In this document: positions 17,717-25,302 of the stretch, piece after piece | Numbering within the stretch: position 1 is the first letter of the stretch | Layout: every line of letters starts with the position of its first letter | From: SIG607 sp045646245 | GTDB taxonomy: Bacteria; Bacillota; Clostridia; Oscillospirales; Acutalibacteraceae | Direction of reading: 5' to 3' | DNA length: 64,000 nt | NCBI GenBank assembly: GCA_045646245.1 | Contig: JAZRKJ010000083.1 | Span: 15,684 to 79,683 of the forward strand | Made by a program: the position numbers and the translations under genes | Notes under the pieces: model-generated | The model's input: only the letters and a program-made list of their open reading frames with translations | What the model was told of the DNA's origin: nothing | Databases searched by the model: none

Positions 17717-17992
17717 ATGAACGCAAATGATAGTTGTTTTCCGCACACGATTATTATGGAAGACAGAAAGAAAATTTCTTTAACCGGAATTAAGGATATT
17801 TTGAGTTTTGACGATGAAACGGTTAGTGTGATATCGGTAATGGGAAAAGCGGTAATAAGAGGAAAGGAAATTAAAATAGAAAGTTTTAACGTTGAAAACG
17901 GCGATATGGTGATAGAAGGAAGATTTGACGCCTTGGTTTATCTCAACGATTCCTCTGCCAAAGGCTCGGTAATAAGGAGACTTTTTAAATAA
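17717..17992 (+). CDS. yabP: Sporulation protein YabP
   Basis: A 91-residue protein of the YabP/YqfC family; the characteristic start PHTIIMEDRKKISLTGIKDILSFDDETV is clearly recognisable. In Bacillus yabP is transcribed in the mother cell during sporulation and acts with yabQ in spore cortex formation. I chose the ATG at 17717, seven bases after AAGGGTGG, over an in-frame TTG at 17684. Its stop abuts the yabQ start. The presence of yabP and yabQ is the best evidence in the window that the organism forms, or descends from formers of, endospores. Confidence 0.9.
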   Translation: MNANDSCFPHTIIMEDRKKISLTGIKDILSFDDETVSVISVMGKAVIRGKEIKIESFNVENGDMVIEGRFDALVYLNDSSAKGSVIRRLFK

Positions 17993-18439
17993 ATGTGGGA
18001 AATTAGCATTGGATTTCAAACCGTGTCTTTTCTCTGTGCCGTTTTGGTAGGAGTTATTTGGGCAACAGCCTTTGACTGCTTTCGAGCTGTTAGAAAAACT
18101 GTTAAGCATTCCGCCGTTTTAGTGTTTTTTGAAGATTTGCTTTTGTTTTTGGCTTTTACTTTTATCACTTTTATGCTTTTAATGGCGCGTTGTAACGGGG
18201 AAGTGCGAGGATACATTTTAGTGGGTGAAGCTATTGGTTTTATATTATGCAGATTGACTTTCTCCCGCCTTACATTGCCTTTTTTTAGCTTGATATTATC
18301 TTTTATGCTTAAAATTTTCAGTAAAATAAATTATCATTTAGACCGTTTCGGTGCCTTTTTAGAGAAAAATACGGATAAAATGTGGTTAAATATCAAAAAA
18401 ACTTTCAAAAAAATTAAAGTTATAAGAAAAAACTCTTGA
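17993..18439 (+). CDS. yabQ: Spore cortex biosynthesis protein YabQ
   Basis: A 148-residue membrane protein with four hydrophobic segments in its first 100 residues (starting ISIGFQTVSFLCAVLVGVIW) and a basic C-terminal tail. This matches YabQ, an outer-forespore-membrane protein needed for cortex formation in Bacillus. The ATG directly follows the yabP stop, so the two are co-translated. The motif FDCFRAVRK after the first helix is typical of the family. Confidence 0.88.
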   Translation: MWEISIGFQTVSFLCAVLVGVIWATAFDCFRAVRKTVKHSAVLVFFEDLLLFLAFTFITFMLLMARCNGEVRGYILVGEAIGFILCRLTFSRLTLPFFSLILSFMLKIFSKINYHLDRFGAFLEKNTDKMWLNIKKTFKKIKVIRKNS

Positions 18440-18443
18440 AACA

Positions 18444-18471
18444 TTGACAGTAAATGTTGTATACTTATTAT
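18444..18471 (+). promoter_or_regulatory. Promoter for divIC
   Basis: A perfect TTGACA at 18444-18449, a 16-base spacer and TATTAT at 18466-18471, about 30 bases before divIC. It uncouples the division gene from the sporulation genes yabP and yabQ. Confidence 0.75.
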
Positions 18472-18500
18472 GAAGTATTTTTATTGTGGAGTAATGTGTT

Positions 18501-18785
18501 ATGAAAAAGCGCAAGGATAATAGCATACTTTTACGTGTTTTGGTTCTCTGCGTGTCTGTGTATTTAGTTTACTCTCTTTCGTCGCTTTGGGGTGACCTTA
18601 ACGACGGCAGGAAAAAACTTCGTGAATATGAAGAACAAATTGCCCAAACCAATCAAATGATTGAACAATATAAAGAATTACTCAGCGAAGGCAACGAAGC
18701 CAAAATTATTGAAAAAGCTGCCCGTGACAGACTGGGATATGTCTTTGCGGACGAGCAGGTTTATATAGATGTTTCCGGACGCTGA
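18501..18785 (+). CDS. divIC: Septum formation initiator DivIC (FtsB-like)
   Basis: A 94-residue bitopic membrane protein of the FtsB/DivIC family: a short basic cytoplasmic tail, one transmembrane helix (about residues 9-27), a coiled coil (about 32-65) and a small conserved C-terminal part containing AARDRLGYVFADEQVYID. It works with FtsL and DivIB at the septum. It sits between yabQ and the S1-domain gene exactly as in Bacillus and has its own strong promoter. Confidence 0.9.
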   Translation: MKKRKDNSILLRVLVLCVSVYLVYSLSSLWGDLNDGRKKLREYEEQIAQTNQMIEQYKELLSEGNEAKIIEKAARDRLGYVFADEQVYIDVSGR

Positions 18786-18816
18786 AACAATAATTTAAGG
18801 GGGAACTGCATAATTT

Positions 18817-19269
18817 ATGCAAATTGAGGTTGGACAAATAGTAGAAGGAAAAATCACAGGTATTACAAATTTCGGAGTTTTTGTAGACTTAGGTGATAAT
18901 AAAAGCGGTATGGTACATATATCGGAAGTTGCAAAGAGCTACGTTACCGATATCCGCGAATTTGTAAAAGAAAACGATACCGTAAAAATGAAGGTGTTAA
19001 GCGTCGGTGACGACGGTAAAATCAGCCTTAGTATTAAACGCGCTGTGGAAGAACCCAAGAAAGAACGCTTTGAAAAGAAGCAGAATCTTTCTTCGCGTGA
19101 ACCTGCTAAGTTTGACCCCTCTTACACTTGGGCACCCAAGAAGCAGGAGCCTGCATCCTTCGAGGAAATGATGAACCGCTTTAAGCAAACAAGCGACGAA
19201 AAGTTTTCCGACTTAAAACGTAAAAATCCGGAAAATCGTCGTTCGAAACGTGGTGCCGGTGTTAAGTAG
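18817..19269 (+). CDS. yabR: S1-domain RNA-binding protein (YabR-like)
   Basis: A 150-residue protein with one N-terminal S1 OB-fold domain (residues 1-75: VGQIVEGKITGITNFGVFVDLGDNKSGMVHISEV) and a basic, low-complexity tail rich in K, E, P and S. Proteins of this kind bind RNA or ribosomes. The position after divIC matches yabR in Bacillus. A GGGGG-containing site lies about 15 bases before the ATG. It is followed by a strong terminator. Confidence 0.88.
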   Translation: MQIEVGQIVEGKITGITNFGVFVDLGDNKSGMVHISEVAKSYVTDIREFVKENDTVKMKVLSVGDDGKISLSIKRAVEEPKKERFEKKQNLSSREPAKFDPSYTWAPKKQEPASFEEMMNRFKQTSDEKFSDLKRKNPENRRSKRGAGVK

Positions 19270-19276
19270 TTTCTTT

Positions 19277-19304
19277 AGGCAGACATTCAGTCTGCCTTTT
19301 TTTT
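19277..19304 (+). terminator. Rho-independent terminator after the S1-domain gene
   Basis: Stem AGGCAGAC / GTCTGCCT with an ATTCA loop and a run of T residues. It lies only a few bases before the fumarase alpha ribosome-binding site. Confidence 0.9.
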
Positions 19305-19319
19305 GAAAGGATGAAAAAA

Positions 19320-20162
19320 GTGAGAGAAATTTCCGTAGCACAGGTGAGAGATACCGTTGCTCGTCTTTGCATTAGCGCTAACCGTATACTTCCACCCGAT
19401 ATTGTCGGTAAAATTAATGAATTTAAAGCTTCGGAAACCAACCCTACCGCTCGTGCGGTGCTTTGTGATATCGAAGCTAATATTGATGCGGCAAGGGAGC
19501 TTACTGTGCCCGTTTGTCAAGATACGGGAATGGCGGTTGTTTTTATTAAAATCGGTCAAGAAGTTCGTTTTACCAACGGTTATGTTTACGATGCAATTAA
19601 CGAAGGTGTTAAAATAGGGTATACCGAAGGACTGCTACGAAAATCAGTTGTAAAAGACCCTTTAAGAAGAATAAACACCGAAGATAATACTCCTGCAATT
19701 ATTCATACCGAAATTATAGAAGGCGATAAAGTTGAAATAACCGTTGCGCCAAAAGGTTTCGGTAGTGAAAATATGAGTAAGGTTAGTATGCTTACCCCAA
19801 GCGCGGGAAGAAGCGGTGTGATTAAAGCGGTAATTGATATTGTAAAAGCTGCCGCATCTAATCCTTGCCCGCCTATGGTTGTGGGTGTTGGAATCGGTGG
19901 AGATTTTGAACAGTGTGCTTTGCTTTCAAAAAAAGCGCTTTGCAGATCGTCTGATTTAAGAAATCCCGACCCGTATTATGAGGAAATGGAAATAGAACTG
20001 TTAACCGAAATTAACAAACTGGGGATTGGACCGCAAGGCTTTGGTGGAGACACTACTGCGCTTTATGTAAACGTTGAAACTGCGCCTACGCATATTGCAG
20101 GTCTGCCTGTAGCGGTTAACATTGGCTGTCACGTAACAAGGCACGAAACAGCGGTTATTTAA
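19320..20162 (+). CDS. fumA: Class I fumarate hydratase, alpha subunit
   Basis: The N-terminal iron-sulfur subunit (about 280 residues) of a two-subunit class I fumarase (or the related L-tartrate dehydratase), interconverting fumarate and malate. Cysteines suited to 4Fe-4S binding appear in VCQDTGMA, ASNPCPPM and NIGCHVTRH, and the substrate-binding region GSENMSKVSMLTPS is intact. A GTG at 19320 is nine bases from AAAGG and is preferred to the ATG at 19311, which touches that site. The beta subunit is not next door; it lies at 42.5 kb on the other strand. Confidence 0.92.
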   Translation: MREISVAQVRDTVARLCISANRILPPDIVGKINEFKASETNPTARAVLCDIEANIDAARELTVPVCQDTGMAVVFIKIGQEVRFTNGYVYDAINEGVKIGYTEGLLRKSVVKDPLRRINTEDNTPAIIHTEIIEGDKVEITVAPKGFGSENMSKVSMLTPSAGRSGVIKAVIDIVKAAASNPCPPMVVGVGIGGDFEQCALLSKKALCRSSDLRNPDPYYEEMEIELLTEINKLGIGPQGFGGDTTALYVNVETAPTHIAGLPVAVNIGCHVTRHETAVI

Positions 20163-20177
20163 TTATAAGGAGTAATA

Positions 20178-21302
20178 ATGAATAATTTTAATTTGGTGGC
20201 GCCTTGCCTTTTTGGTATTGAGGGTATTGCCGCAGAAGAATTTAAAAGAATGGGTTTTGAAAACGTTACCGCCGAAAACGGAAGAGTATTGCTTTCGGGG
20301 AATGAAAATATGCTTGTAAGGGCAAATCTTAATTCCCGTTTTGCGGAGCGTATACTTATAAATATGGGCGAGTTTGACGCTATTACCTTTACTGAACTGT
20401 TTGATAACGTAAAGGCTTTGCCTTGGGAGAATTTTGTCGGTAAAGACGATGCTTTTCCCGTTAACGGTTGGAGTATAAACTCCCAACTTTCAAGCATTCC
20501 CGACTGTCAGTCCATAATAAAAAAAGCAATAGTCGAAAGGCTTAAGCTTAAATACAACGTTTCATGGTTTAAAGAGTCCGATACTGAATACAGAATTCGT
20601 TTTTCTATTCACAAGAACCGCGTTACTATGATGATAGATACTTCCGGAGAAGGTCTTCATAAACGTGGTTACAGAAGAAATTCTAACGCAGCCCCCCTTA
20701 AAGAAACCTTGGCGGCGGCTATTTGCGATATGGCGCGTATTTTTCCGGATACTGTTTGCTTTGACCCGTTTTGCGGTTCGGGTACGCTTCTGATTGAAGC
20801 GGCTATGATGGCAAAGAAAATGGCACCTGGGCTTCGCCGTAGCTTTGCTGCAGAACGTTTTCCTTTTATTGACGGAAAGGTATGGCAGGAAGAGAGAGGT
20901 CTTGCGCAATCGAAAATTTTGACCGATATTGACTTTACTGCTACAGGCTTTGATATTGACCTAAATGCCGTAGAACTTACCCTTCGTAACGCTAAATTTG
21001 CGGGTGTGGATAAATACGTGCGTGCAAGTGTAGCTGACGTTAAGGATTTCATACCGCCAAAAGAAAGATGTCTGGTTCTTGCAAATCCACCTTACGGTGA
21101 ACGTTTACTTGATGTTCGTGCGGCAGAGGAGCTTTACAAAATTATGGGTGAAAGGTTTATAAACGGGGACGGTCAAAAATATTTTATTATAAGCCCTCAC
21201 GATGAATTTGAAAAATTCTTCGGTAATGTTGCCGATAAACGAAGAAAATTGTATAACGGAATGATAAAATGTCAGTTGTTTATGTATTTTAAACAGAGGT
21301 AG
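20178..21302 (+). CDS. THUMP-domain class I SAM-dependent RNA methyltransferase (RlmL/YpsC-like)
   Basis: A 374-residue enzyme with an N-terminal ferredoxin-like/THUMP region (residues 1-155) that binds RNA, then a Rossmann methyltransferase domain. Motif I is DPFCGSGTLLIEA (about 196-208), and the N2-guanine methylation motif is NPPYGER (about 305-311). This is the YpsC/RlmL-N group that makes m2G in 23S rRNA. It follows fumA by 15 bases with an AAGGAG site. The exact target base is inferred from the family. Confidence 0.9.
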   Translation: MNNFNLVAPCLFGIEGIAAEEFKRMGFENVTAENGRVLLSGNENMLVRANLNSRFAERILINMGEFDAITFTELFDNVKALPWENFVGKDDAFPVNGWSINSQLSSIPDCQSIIKKAIVERLKLKYNVSWFKESDTEYRIRFSIHKNRVTMMIDTSGEGLHKRGYRRNSNAAPLKETLAAAICDMARIFPDTVCFDPFCGSGTLLIEAAMMAKKMAPGLRRSFAAERFPFIDGKVWQEERGLAQSKILTDIDFTATGFDIDLNAVELTLRNAKFAGVDKYVRASVADVKDFIPPKERCLVLANPPYGERLLDVRAAEELYKIMGERFINGDGQKYFIISPHDEFEKFFGNVADKRRKLYNGMIKCQLFMYFKQR

Positions 21303-21306
21303 AATT

Positions 21307-22230
21307 ATGAGATATGCTTTTATAATTAACCCTGCCGCAGGAAAGGGAAAAGCGTTAAAAGAGCTTGGTATTCATATTGCCGAATACTGTTCTCTTCACA
21401 AACTTGAATATTCTGTTCAAATTACCAAAGCACCGGGGGATGCTAAACGTTTTGCAAACGAACACGCCAAAAGAGGTGACGACGTTACCGTTTTTCTGGC
21501 GGGTGGCGAAGGCACCGTTTTTGAAGCGCTTAACGGAGTTTTCGGTTATGATAACGTTACTCTTGCGGTTATTCCCATTGGGTCTGCTAATGATTTTCTT
21601 AAGTTTTTCCCAAAAGAAAAAAAGGCGGCTTTTCGTGATTTAGAAGACCAGATTGCAGGAAGCCCTATTAAAATGGACGTTATAAAAGCAGGGGATTATT
21701 ATTGCCTTAACGGTTGTTCGGCGGGTATGGATGCTATTGTGGCAAAATATATGTCAGGTTTCCGCCGTTTGCCTTTGGTAAACGGTTCAATGGCTTATAA
21801 TCTTGCTATTGTAAAATGCTTTTTGGGTAAAATAGGTTGCCGACTTACTTTAAAAGCCGATGGAAAAGATTTAGGAACTAAAGAATGTCTTTTCGCCGTA
21901 GTTGCAAACGGTCCGGCTTACGGAGGAGGTTTTTTGGCGGCTAAAGAAGCTGTTCCTTTTGACGGTGAACTAAACTTTACTATAGTTGATAAAATAAGTA
22001 AACTTAAAATTTTAAGGTTTATTGGTAAATATAAAAAGGGTGATGTTGACGGACTTAATTTTGTGCGTAAAGAAAAAGGTCAAAGCTTTTCAGTTAGTTC
22101 TGATGTACCCGTACCTGTTAACCTTGACGGAGAAATTTTTGAAATAAAACAAATGGATTTCAGTATAATTAAAAGCGGCGTAAAATTCCTTATTCCCAAT
22201 TCAGTACGCAAAAATCTGTTAATAAATTGA
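21307..22230 (+). CDS. Diacylglycerol kinase-family lipid kinase (YegS/DagK-like)
   Basis: A 307-residue soluble lipid kinase of the DAGK_cat family. The nucleotide loop is in AFIINPAAGKGKALKE and the glycine-rich motif in FLAGGEGTVFEALNGV, with IPIGSANDFLKFF following. Note that the usual GGDGT appears as GGEGT. In Gram-positives DagK recycles diacylglycerol released during lipoteichoic acid synthesis, but sphingoid-base and undecaprenol-like substrates are also known in the superfamily. The Asp-to-Glu change in GGDGT could affect activity. Confidence 0.82.
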   Translation: MRYAFIINPAAGKGKALKELGIHIAEYCSLHKLEYSVQITKAPGDAKRFANEHAKRGDDVTVFLAGGEGTVFEALNGVFGYDNVTLAVIPIGSANDFLKFFPKEKKAAFRDLEDQIAGSPIKMDVIKAGDYYCLNGCSAGMDAIVAKYMSGFRRLPLVNGSMAYNLAIVKCFLGKIGCRLTLKADGKDLGTKECLFAVVANGPAYGGGFLAAKEAVPFDGELNFTIVDKISKLKILRFIGKYKKGDVDGLNFVRKEKGQSFSVSSDVPVPVNLDGEIFEIKQMDFSIIKSGVKFLIPNSVRKNLLIN

Positions 22231-22249
22231 AAATAATATAGATTAGTAC

Positions 22250-22277
22250 TTGATTTTTGGAAAAATAAGGTTACAAT
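22250..22277 (+). promoter_or_regulatory. Sigma-A promoter of groESL
   Basis: TTGATT at 22250-22255, a 16-base spacer and TACAAT at 22272-22277. The CIRCE operator begins six bases downstream of the minus-10, the classic arrangement for HrcA repression. Confidence 0.8.
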
Positions 22278-22282
22278 ATATC

Positions 22283-22309
22283 TTAGCACTCGTTGTTACA
22301 GAGTGCTAA
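22283..22309 (+). promoter_or_regulatory. CIRCE operator (HrcA binding site)
   Basis: A perfect CIRCE inverted repeat: TTAGCACTC (22283-22291), a 9-base spacer and GAGTGCTAA (22301-22309). HrcA binding here represses groESL until heat or misfolded protein occupies GroEL. hrcA itself is not in the window. Confidence 0.97.
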
Positions 22310-22343
22310 CTCAGAGAGTAATTATTTATTGGAGGTATATATT

Positions 22344-22631
22344 ATGACTATTAAACCTTTGGCTGACAAAGTGGTTACCCGCTTAACCGAAGCGGAAGAA
22401 ACTACTAAAAGCGGTATTATTCTTACCGCAGCCGCAAAAGAAAAACCCCAAGTGGCAGAAGTAATTGCGGTAGGTCCCGGCGCTTATGATAAAAACGGCA
22501 ATCTTATTCCTATGACCGTTAAGGTAGGGGATAAGGTTCTCGTTGCTAAATATTCCGGCACCGAAGTTAAGCTTGACGGCGAAGAGTACAGCATTGTTGC
22601 TCTTGCAGATATTTTGGCTATTGTAGAATAA
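22344..22631 (+). CDS. groES: Co-chaperonin GroES
   Basis: A 95-residue co-chaperonin that caps the GroEL folding chamber. It begins IKPLADKVVTRLTEAEETTKSGIIL, with the mobile loop around residues 18-30, and ends with the typical SIVALADILAIVE. The true start is the ATG at 22344, preceded by TTGGAGGT; longer in-frame readings extend into the CIRCE element. It is followed 18 bases later by groEL. Confidence 0.97.
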   Translation: MTIKPLADKVVTRLTEAEETTKSGIILTAAAKEKPQVAEVIAVGPGAYDKNGNLIPMTVKVGDKVLVAKYSGTEVKLDGEEYSIVALADILAIVE

Positions 22632-22649
22632 TTTAAGGAGATTTTTGTT

Positions 22650-24287
22650 ATGGCTAAAGAAATTATTTTCGGCGAAGACGCCAGAAAAGCGTTACAAGCA
22701 GGTGTTGACCAACTTGCAAACGCAGTAAAGGTTACTTTGGGTCCTAAGGGCAGAAACGTAGTTTTGGATAAAAAATACGGTTCTCCTCTTATTACCAACG
22801 ACGGCGTTACTATCGCAAAGGATATTGAACTTGATGACCCCTTCCAGAATATGGGCGCTCAGCTTGTTAAGGAAGTATCGGTTAAGACTAACGATGCCGC
22901 AGGCGACGGTACTACCACCGCTACCGTTCTTGCTCAGGCACTTATCTGTGAAGGTATGAAAAACGTTGCCGCAGGCGCAAACCCCATGGTAATCAAAAAG
23001 GGTATTGCAAAGGCTGTTGATATTGCCGTAGAAACCGTTGTTGCAAATTCTAAAAAGGTTACCTGCAGTGAAGATATAGCGCGTGTTGCCACCGTTTCCG
23101 CAGGGGACGAAACTATTGGTAAGCTTATTGCCGAAGCTATGGAAAAGGTTACTGCTGACGGCGTTATTACCGTTGAAGAATCCAAAACTGCCGACACTTA
23201 TATCGACGTAGTTGAAGGTATGCAGTTCGACAGAGGTTATATTACCCCTTATATGGCTACCGATACCGATAAAATGGAAGCAATTATCGACGATGCTCTT
23301 ATTCTTATTACCGATAAGAAAATTTCTTCTATTCAGGAAATTCTGCCTTTACTTGAACAAATCGTTCAAACCGGTAAAAAGCTTGTTATTATTGCCGAAG
23401 ATATTGAAGGCGACGCCCTTTCCAACCTTATTATCAATAAGCTTCGTGGCGTATTTACCTGTGTTGGCGTTAAGGCTCCCGGTTTTGGCGACAGAAGAAA
23501 AGAAATGCTTCGTGATATTGCTATTCTTACCGGCGGTGAAGTTATCACCGAAGAATTAGGTCTGGACCTTAAGGAAACCACCATTGATATGCTTGGCCGT
23601 GCCGCTCAGGTTAAGGTTGGTAAAGAAACCACCGTTATTGTAGACGGCGCAGGTGATAAAGCTCTTATCAGTGACAGAATCGGTCAGATAAAGAGTCAGC
23701 TTGAAGTTACCACTTCTGATTTCGACAAAGAAAAACTTCAGGAACGTCTTGCTAAGCTTGCAGGCGGTGTTGCTGTTGTTAAGGTTGGCGCCGCTACCGA
23801 AATCGAAATGAAGGAAAAGAAATTGCGTATTGAAGACGCTCTTTCTGCTACCAAGGCCGCCGTTGAAGAGGGTATTGTTGCAGGCGGTGGCGTTGCACTC
23901 GTTAACGCTATCAATTCCGTAAAGGCTCTTCTTGATGCTACCGAAGGCGACGAAAAGACAGGTGTGCTTATTGTTCTTAAGTCTCTTGAAGCACCTATCC
24001 GTCAAATTGCCGCTAACGCAGGTCTTGAAGGTTCTGTAATAGTTGATAAAATCGTTAGCGCTGGCAAACCCAATTACGGCTTCGACGCATATAAGGAAGT
24101 ATATACCGATATGATTGAAGCAGGTATCGTTGACCCCACAAAGGTTACCCGTTCCGCACTTCAGAATGCCGCTTCGGTTGCCGCTATGGTTCTTACAACC
24201 GAAACCTTGGTTGCAGATAAAAAGGAAGATGCAGCTGCCGCTAACGCTGCCGCAGCCGCCGCTGCCGCACAAGGCGGAATGTACTAA
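22650..24287 (+). CDS. groEL: Chaperonin GroEL
   Basis: A 545-residue 60-kDa chaperonin subunit with the canonical ATP-binding motifs (LGPKGRNVVLD, NDAAGDGTTTATVLA) and apical-domain sequence. The C-terminal tail is an unusually alanine-rich stretch ending QGGMY, in place of the usual run of GGM repeats. Codon use is optimised. It is co-transcribed with groES under CIRCE control and closed by a terminator. Confidence 0.98.
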   Translation: MAKEIIFGEDARKALQAGVDQLANAVKVTLGPKGRNVVLDKKYGSPLITNDGVTIAKDIELDDPFQNMGAQLVKEVSVKTNDAAGDGTTTATVLAQALICEGMKNVAAGANPMVIKKGIAKAVDIAVETVVANSKKVTCSEDIARVATVSAGDETIGKLIAEAMEKVTADGVITVEESKTADTYIDVVEGMQFDRGYITPYMATDTDKMEAIIDDALILITDKKISSIQEILPLLEQIVQTGKKLVIIAEDIEGDALSNLIINKLRGVFTCVGVKAPGFGDRRKEMLRDIAILTGGEVITEELGLDLKETTIDMLGRAAQVKVGKETTVIVDGAGDKALISDRIGQIKSQLEVTTSDFDKEKLQERLAKLAGGVAVVKVGAATEIEMKEKKLRIEDALSATKAAVEEGIVAGGGVALVNAINSVKALLDATEGDEKTGVLIVLKSLEAPIRQIAANAGLEGSVIVDKIVSAGKPNYGFDAYKEVYTDMIEAGIVDPTKVTRSALQNAASVAAMVLTTETLVADKKEDAAAANAAAAAAAAQGGMY

Positions 24288-24298
24288 TTAAGCTTTTT

Positions 24299-24323
24299 AA
24301 CCGCTTCGAAAGAAGCGGTTTTT
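24299..24323 (+). terminator. Rho-independent terminator after groEL
   Basis: Stem AACCGCTTC / GAAGCGGTT with a GAAA tetraloop followed by a short T-rich tract. Confidence 0.88.
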
Positions 24324-24362
24324 ACTTTTATAAAATTATTTTCAAAAAAGCAAAAATTAAGG

Positions 24363-24391
24363 TTGACAAATAAAACCTCTTGTGGTAATAT
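24363..24391 (+). promoter_or_regulatory. Promoter of the tRNA-Leu gene
   Basis: TTGACA at 24363-24368, a 17-base spacer and TAATAT at 24386-24391, starting the tRNA transcript about 15 bases upstream of the mature 5' end. Confidence 0.75.
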
Positions 24392-24406
24392 AATTAAGTC
24401 GCAAAT

Positions 24407-24491
24407 GCGGATGTGCTGGAATAGGCAGACAGGCACGTTTGAGGGGCGTGTGTCGAACGACGTATGGGTTCAAGTCCCATTATCCGCACCA
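24407..24491 (+). tRNA. tRNA-Leu (anticodon GAG)
   Basis: An 85-base class II tRNA. The acceptor stem is GCGGATG pairing with TATCCGC (one G-T pair at the base), the anticodon stem is CACGT/GCGTG and the loop TTGAGGG puts GAG at positions 34-36. The long variable arm has a GTCG/CGAC stem and the T arm is ATGGG-TTCAAGT-CCCAT. The discriminator base is A, as leucine tRNAs require, and CCA is encoded. It decodes CUU and CUC, codons frequent in this window. Confidence 0.95.
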
Positions 24492-24530
24492 AAATCCCGT
24501 TCACGAAAGTGGACGGGATTTTACTTTTTA
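24491..24530 (+). terminator. Rho-independent terminator of the tRNA-Leu gene
   Basis: A 14-base-pair stem with a GAAA loop (arms at 24491-24504 and 24509-24522) begins on the last base of the tRNA and is followed by TTACTTTTT. Its inner part reads ATCCCGTTCAC / GTGGACGGGAT. Confidence 0.88.
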
Positions 24531-24656
24531 CTTCTTACCTCTTCACTCTTACCTCAAATAAAGTATGATACGGGATTTTTGGGAAGTAATAAGTAAGAAG
24601 TAATAGGTAATAAGTTCGGTGTGGCTTCGCCACGAATTATATTATAATGCTACGCA
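24523..24656. repeat. Low-complexity and hairpin intergenic repeat between tRNA-Leu and the next gene
   Basis: Two imperfect inverted tracts made of TTACTTCTTACC-type words (about 24523-24555) and their complement (about 24585-24615) flank a short unique piece. They are followed by a GTGGC-TTC-GCCAC hairpin (24620-24632), an AT-rich near-palindrome and TGCTACGCA. The composition is unlike coding DNA and there is no open frame of note. It looks like a dispersed intergenic repeat, but copy number cannot be judged from one window. Confidence 0.5.
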
Positions 24657-24685
24657 TTGATTTATTTCCGCTTTTATGCTATAAT
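24657..24685 (+). promoter_or_regulatory. Promoter for the small unknown gene at 24719
   Basis: TTGATT at 24657-24662, a 17-base spacer and TATAAT at 24680-24685 with a TG extended minus-10. The minus-35 lies at the end of the repeat just upstream. Confidence 0.7.
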
Positions 24686-24718
24686 TAGAAAAATGAATCT
24701 TACTTAAAGGAGATTACT

Positions 24719-25105
24719 ATGAAAATTCTTGAAATAGACTATGATTATTATTACTATCCGCAAGAAATTTCTTGCATTGACGATTTTATCAAATACGCAA
24801 ATGACAATTACAATTCGTTTATTAAATTAACGAGATTTGAGACTGAAAATTGTGCCTTTCCGTATTTCATTGGCGAAGAAACTAAAGAAGTTTATGTTAA
24901 TATTGCCACCATGGAGAAAATCACAGAAGCGGAAGTAACAGTTCTTTGTCGTTTGGATTATGATATTCGTCTTGAACAGGTTGTAAAAAAGAAATGTATT
25001 GATTGCGTTCATTACGAAGAAGATGCTGAAGGAGATAATCTTAAAGGCCATCGCGAAAAAATATCCCTCGATGGTGAATGTTGGGGATACGAAAAGAAAA
25101 AATAA
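24719..25105 (+). CDS. Small hypothetical protein with C-terminal cysteine motif
   Basis: A 128-residue soluble, acidic protein that I do not recognise. Its start is secure (AAAGGAG nine bases before the ATG, with a good promoter). The N-terminal 90 residues are tyrosine- and isoleucine-rich without signal or membrane segment. The C-terminus holds CIDCVHYEEDAEGD and later GECWGY, three cysteines that could bind a metal ion together with the histidine. It stands alone between repeat elements, has no visible partner gene, and is followed by a structured repeat. No function is proposed. Confidence 0.7.
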   Translation: MKILEIDYDYYYYPQEISCIDDFIKYANDNYNSFIKLTRFETENCAFPYFIGEETKEVYVNIATMEKITEAEVTVLCRLDYDIRLEQVVKKKCIDCVHYEEDAEGDNLKGHREKISLDGECWGYEKKK

Positions 25106-25160
25106 AGAAAATCAGGTTTTCAGACCAGTTCTTTTTCGGACACGAATGACAAAAGACTAG

Positions 25161-25245
25161 TATGTAATCGCCGTCAGGCGAATGGAATCACGCGTCAGCG
25201 TGTATGGCATCACCGCAGGTGCATTTCCTTCGGATTGATTACATA
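25161..25245. repeat. 85-bp structured repeat with 9-bp perfect inverted ends and serial hairpins
   Basis: TATGTAATC (25161-25169) and its exact complement GATTACATA (25237-25245) bound a segment with four small hairpins in a row: CGCC-GTCA-GGCG, CACGC-GTCA-GCGTG, CACC-GCA-GGTG and TCC-TTC-GGA. They are separated by related spacers AATGGAAT and TATGGCAT. It is non-coding. The design resembles a miniature inverted-repeat or REP-like element. Confidence 0.65.
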
Positions 25246-25253
25246 TTAAGATT

Positions 25254-25302
25254 AAAAGCAACTCCTAAGTTTTGAATTGCTTAGGAGTTGCTTTTGTTTT
25301 TT
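25254..25302. terminator. Bidirectional hairpin terminator at the 3' end of the AraC-type gene
   Basis: A 16-base-pair perfect stem AAAAGCAACTCCTAAG / CTTAGGAGTTGCTTTT with a 10-base loop. On the plus strand it is followed by a T tract, and the minus-strand gene's TAA stop lies in the stem. It can end transcription from either side. Confidence 0.8.

Noticed and set aside
20163..20486. Minus-strand frames of 107 and 112 codons at the start of the RNA methyltransferase gene
   Set aside because: Both are antisense to the clearly recognised THUMP region and overlap each other in different frames.
23556..24272. A 238-codon open frame on the minus strand
   Set aside because: It is antisense to groEL, a highly conserved gene with biased codons that leave the opposite frame open.
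24407..24491. tRNA-Leu as an integration site for a mobile island
   Set aside because: I looked for a second copy of the tRNA 3' end downstream and for an integrase gene; neither is seen in the window.
24363..24596. A 77-codon plus-strand frame
   Set aside because: It runs through the tRNA-Leu gene and its terminator, which fully explain the sequence.
25169..25234. Serial hairpins considered as a CRISPR array
   Set aside because: The units are only 11-22 bp, the stems differ in sequence, and there is no constant repeat with unique spacers or cas gene nearby.
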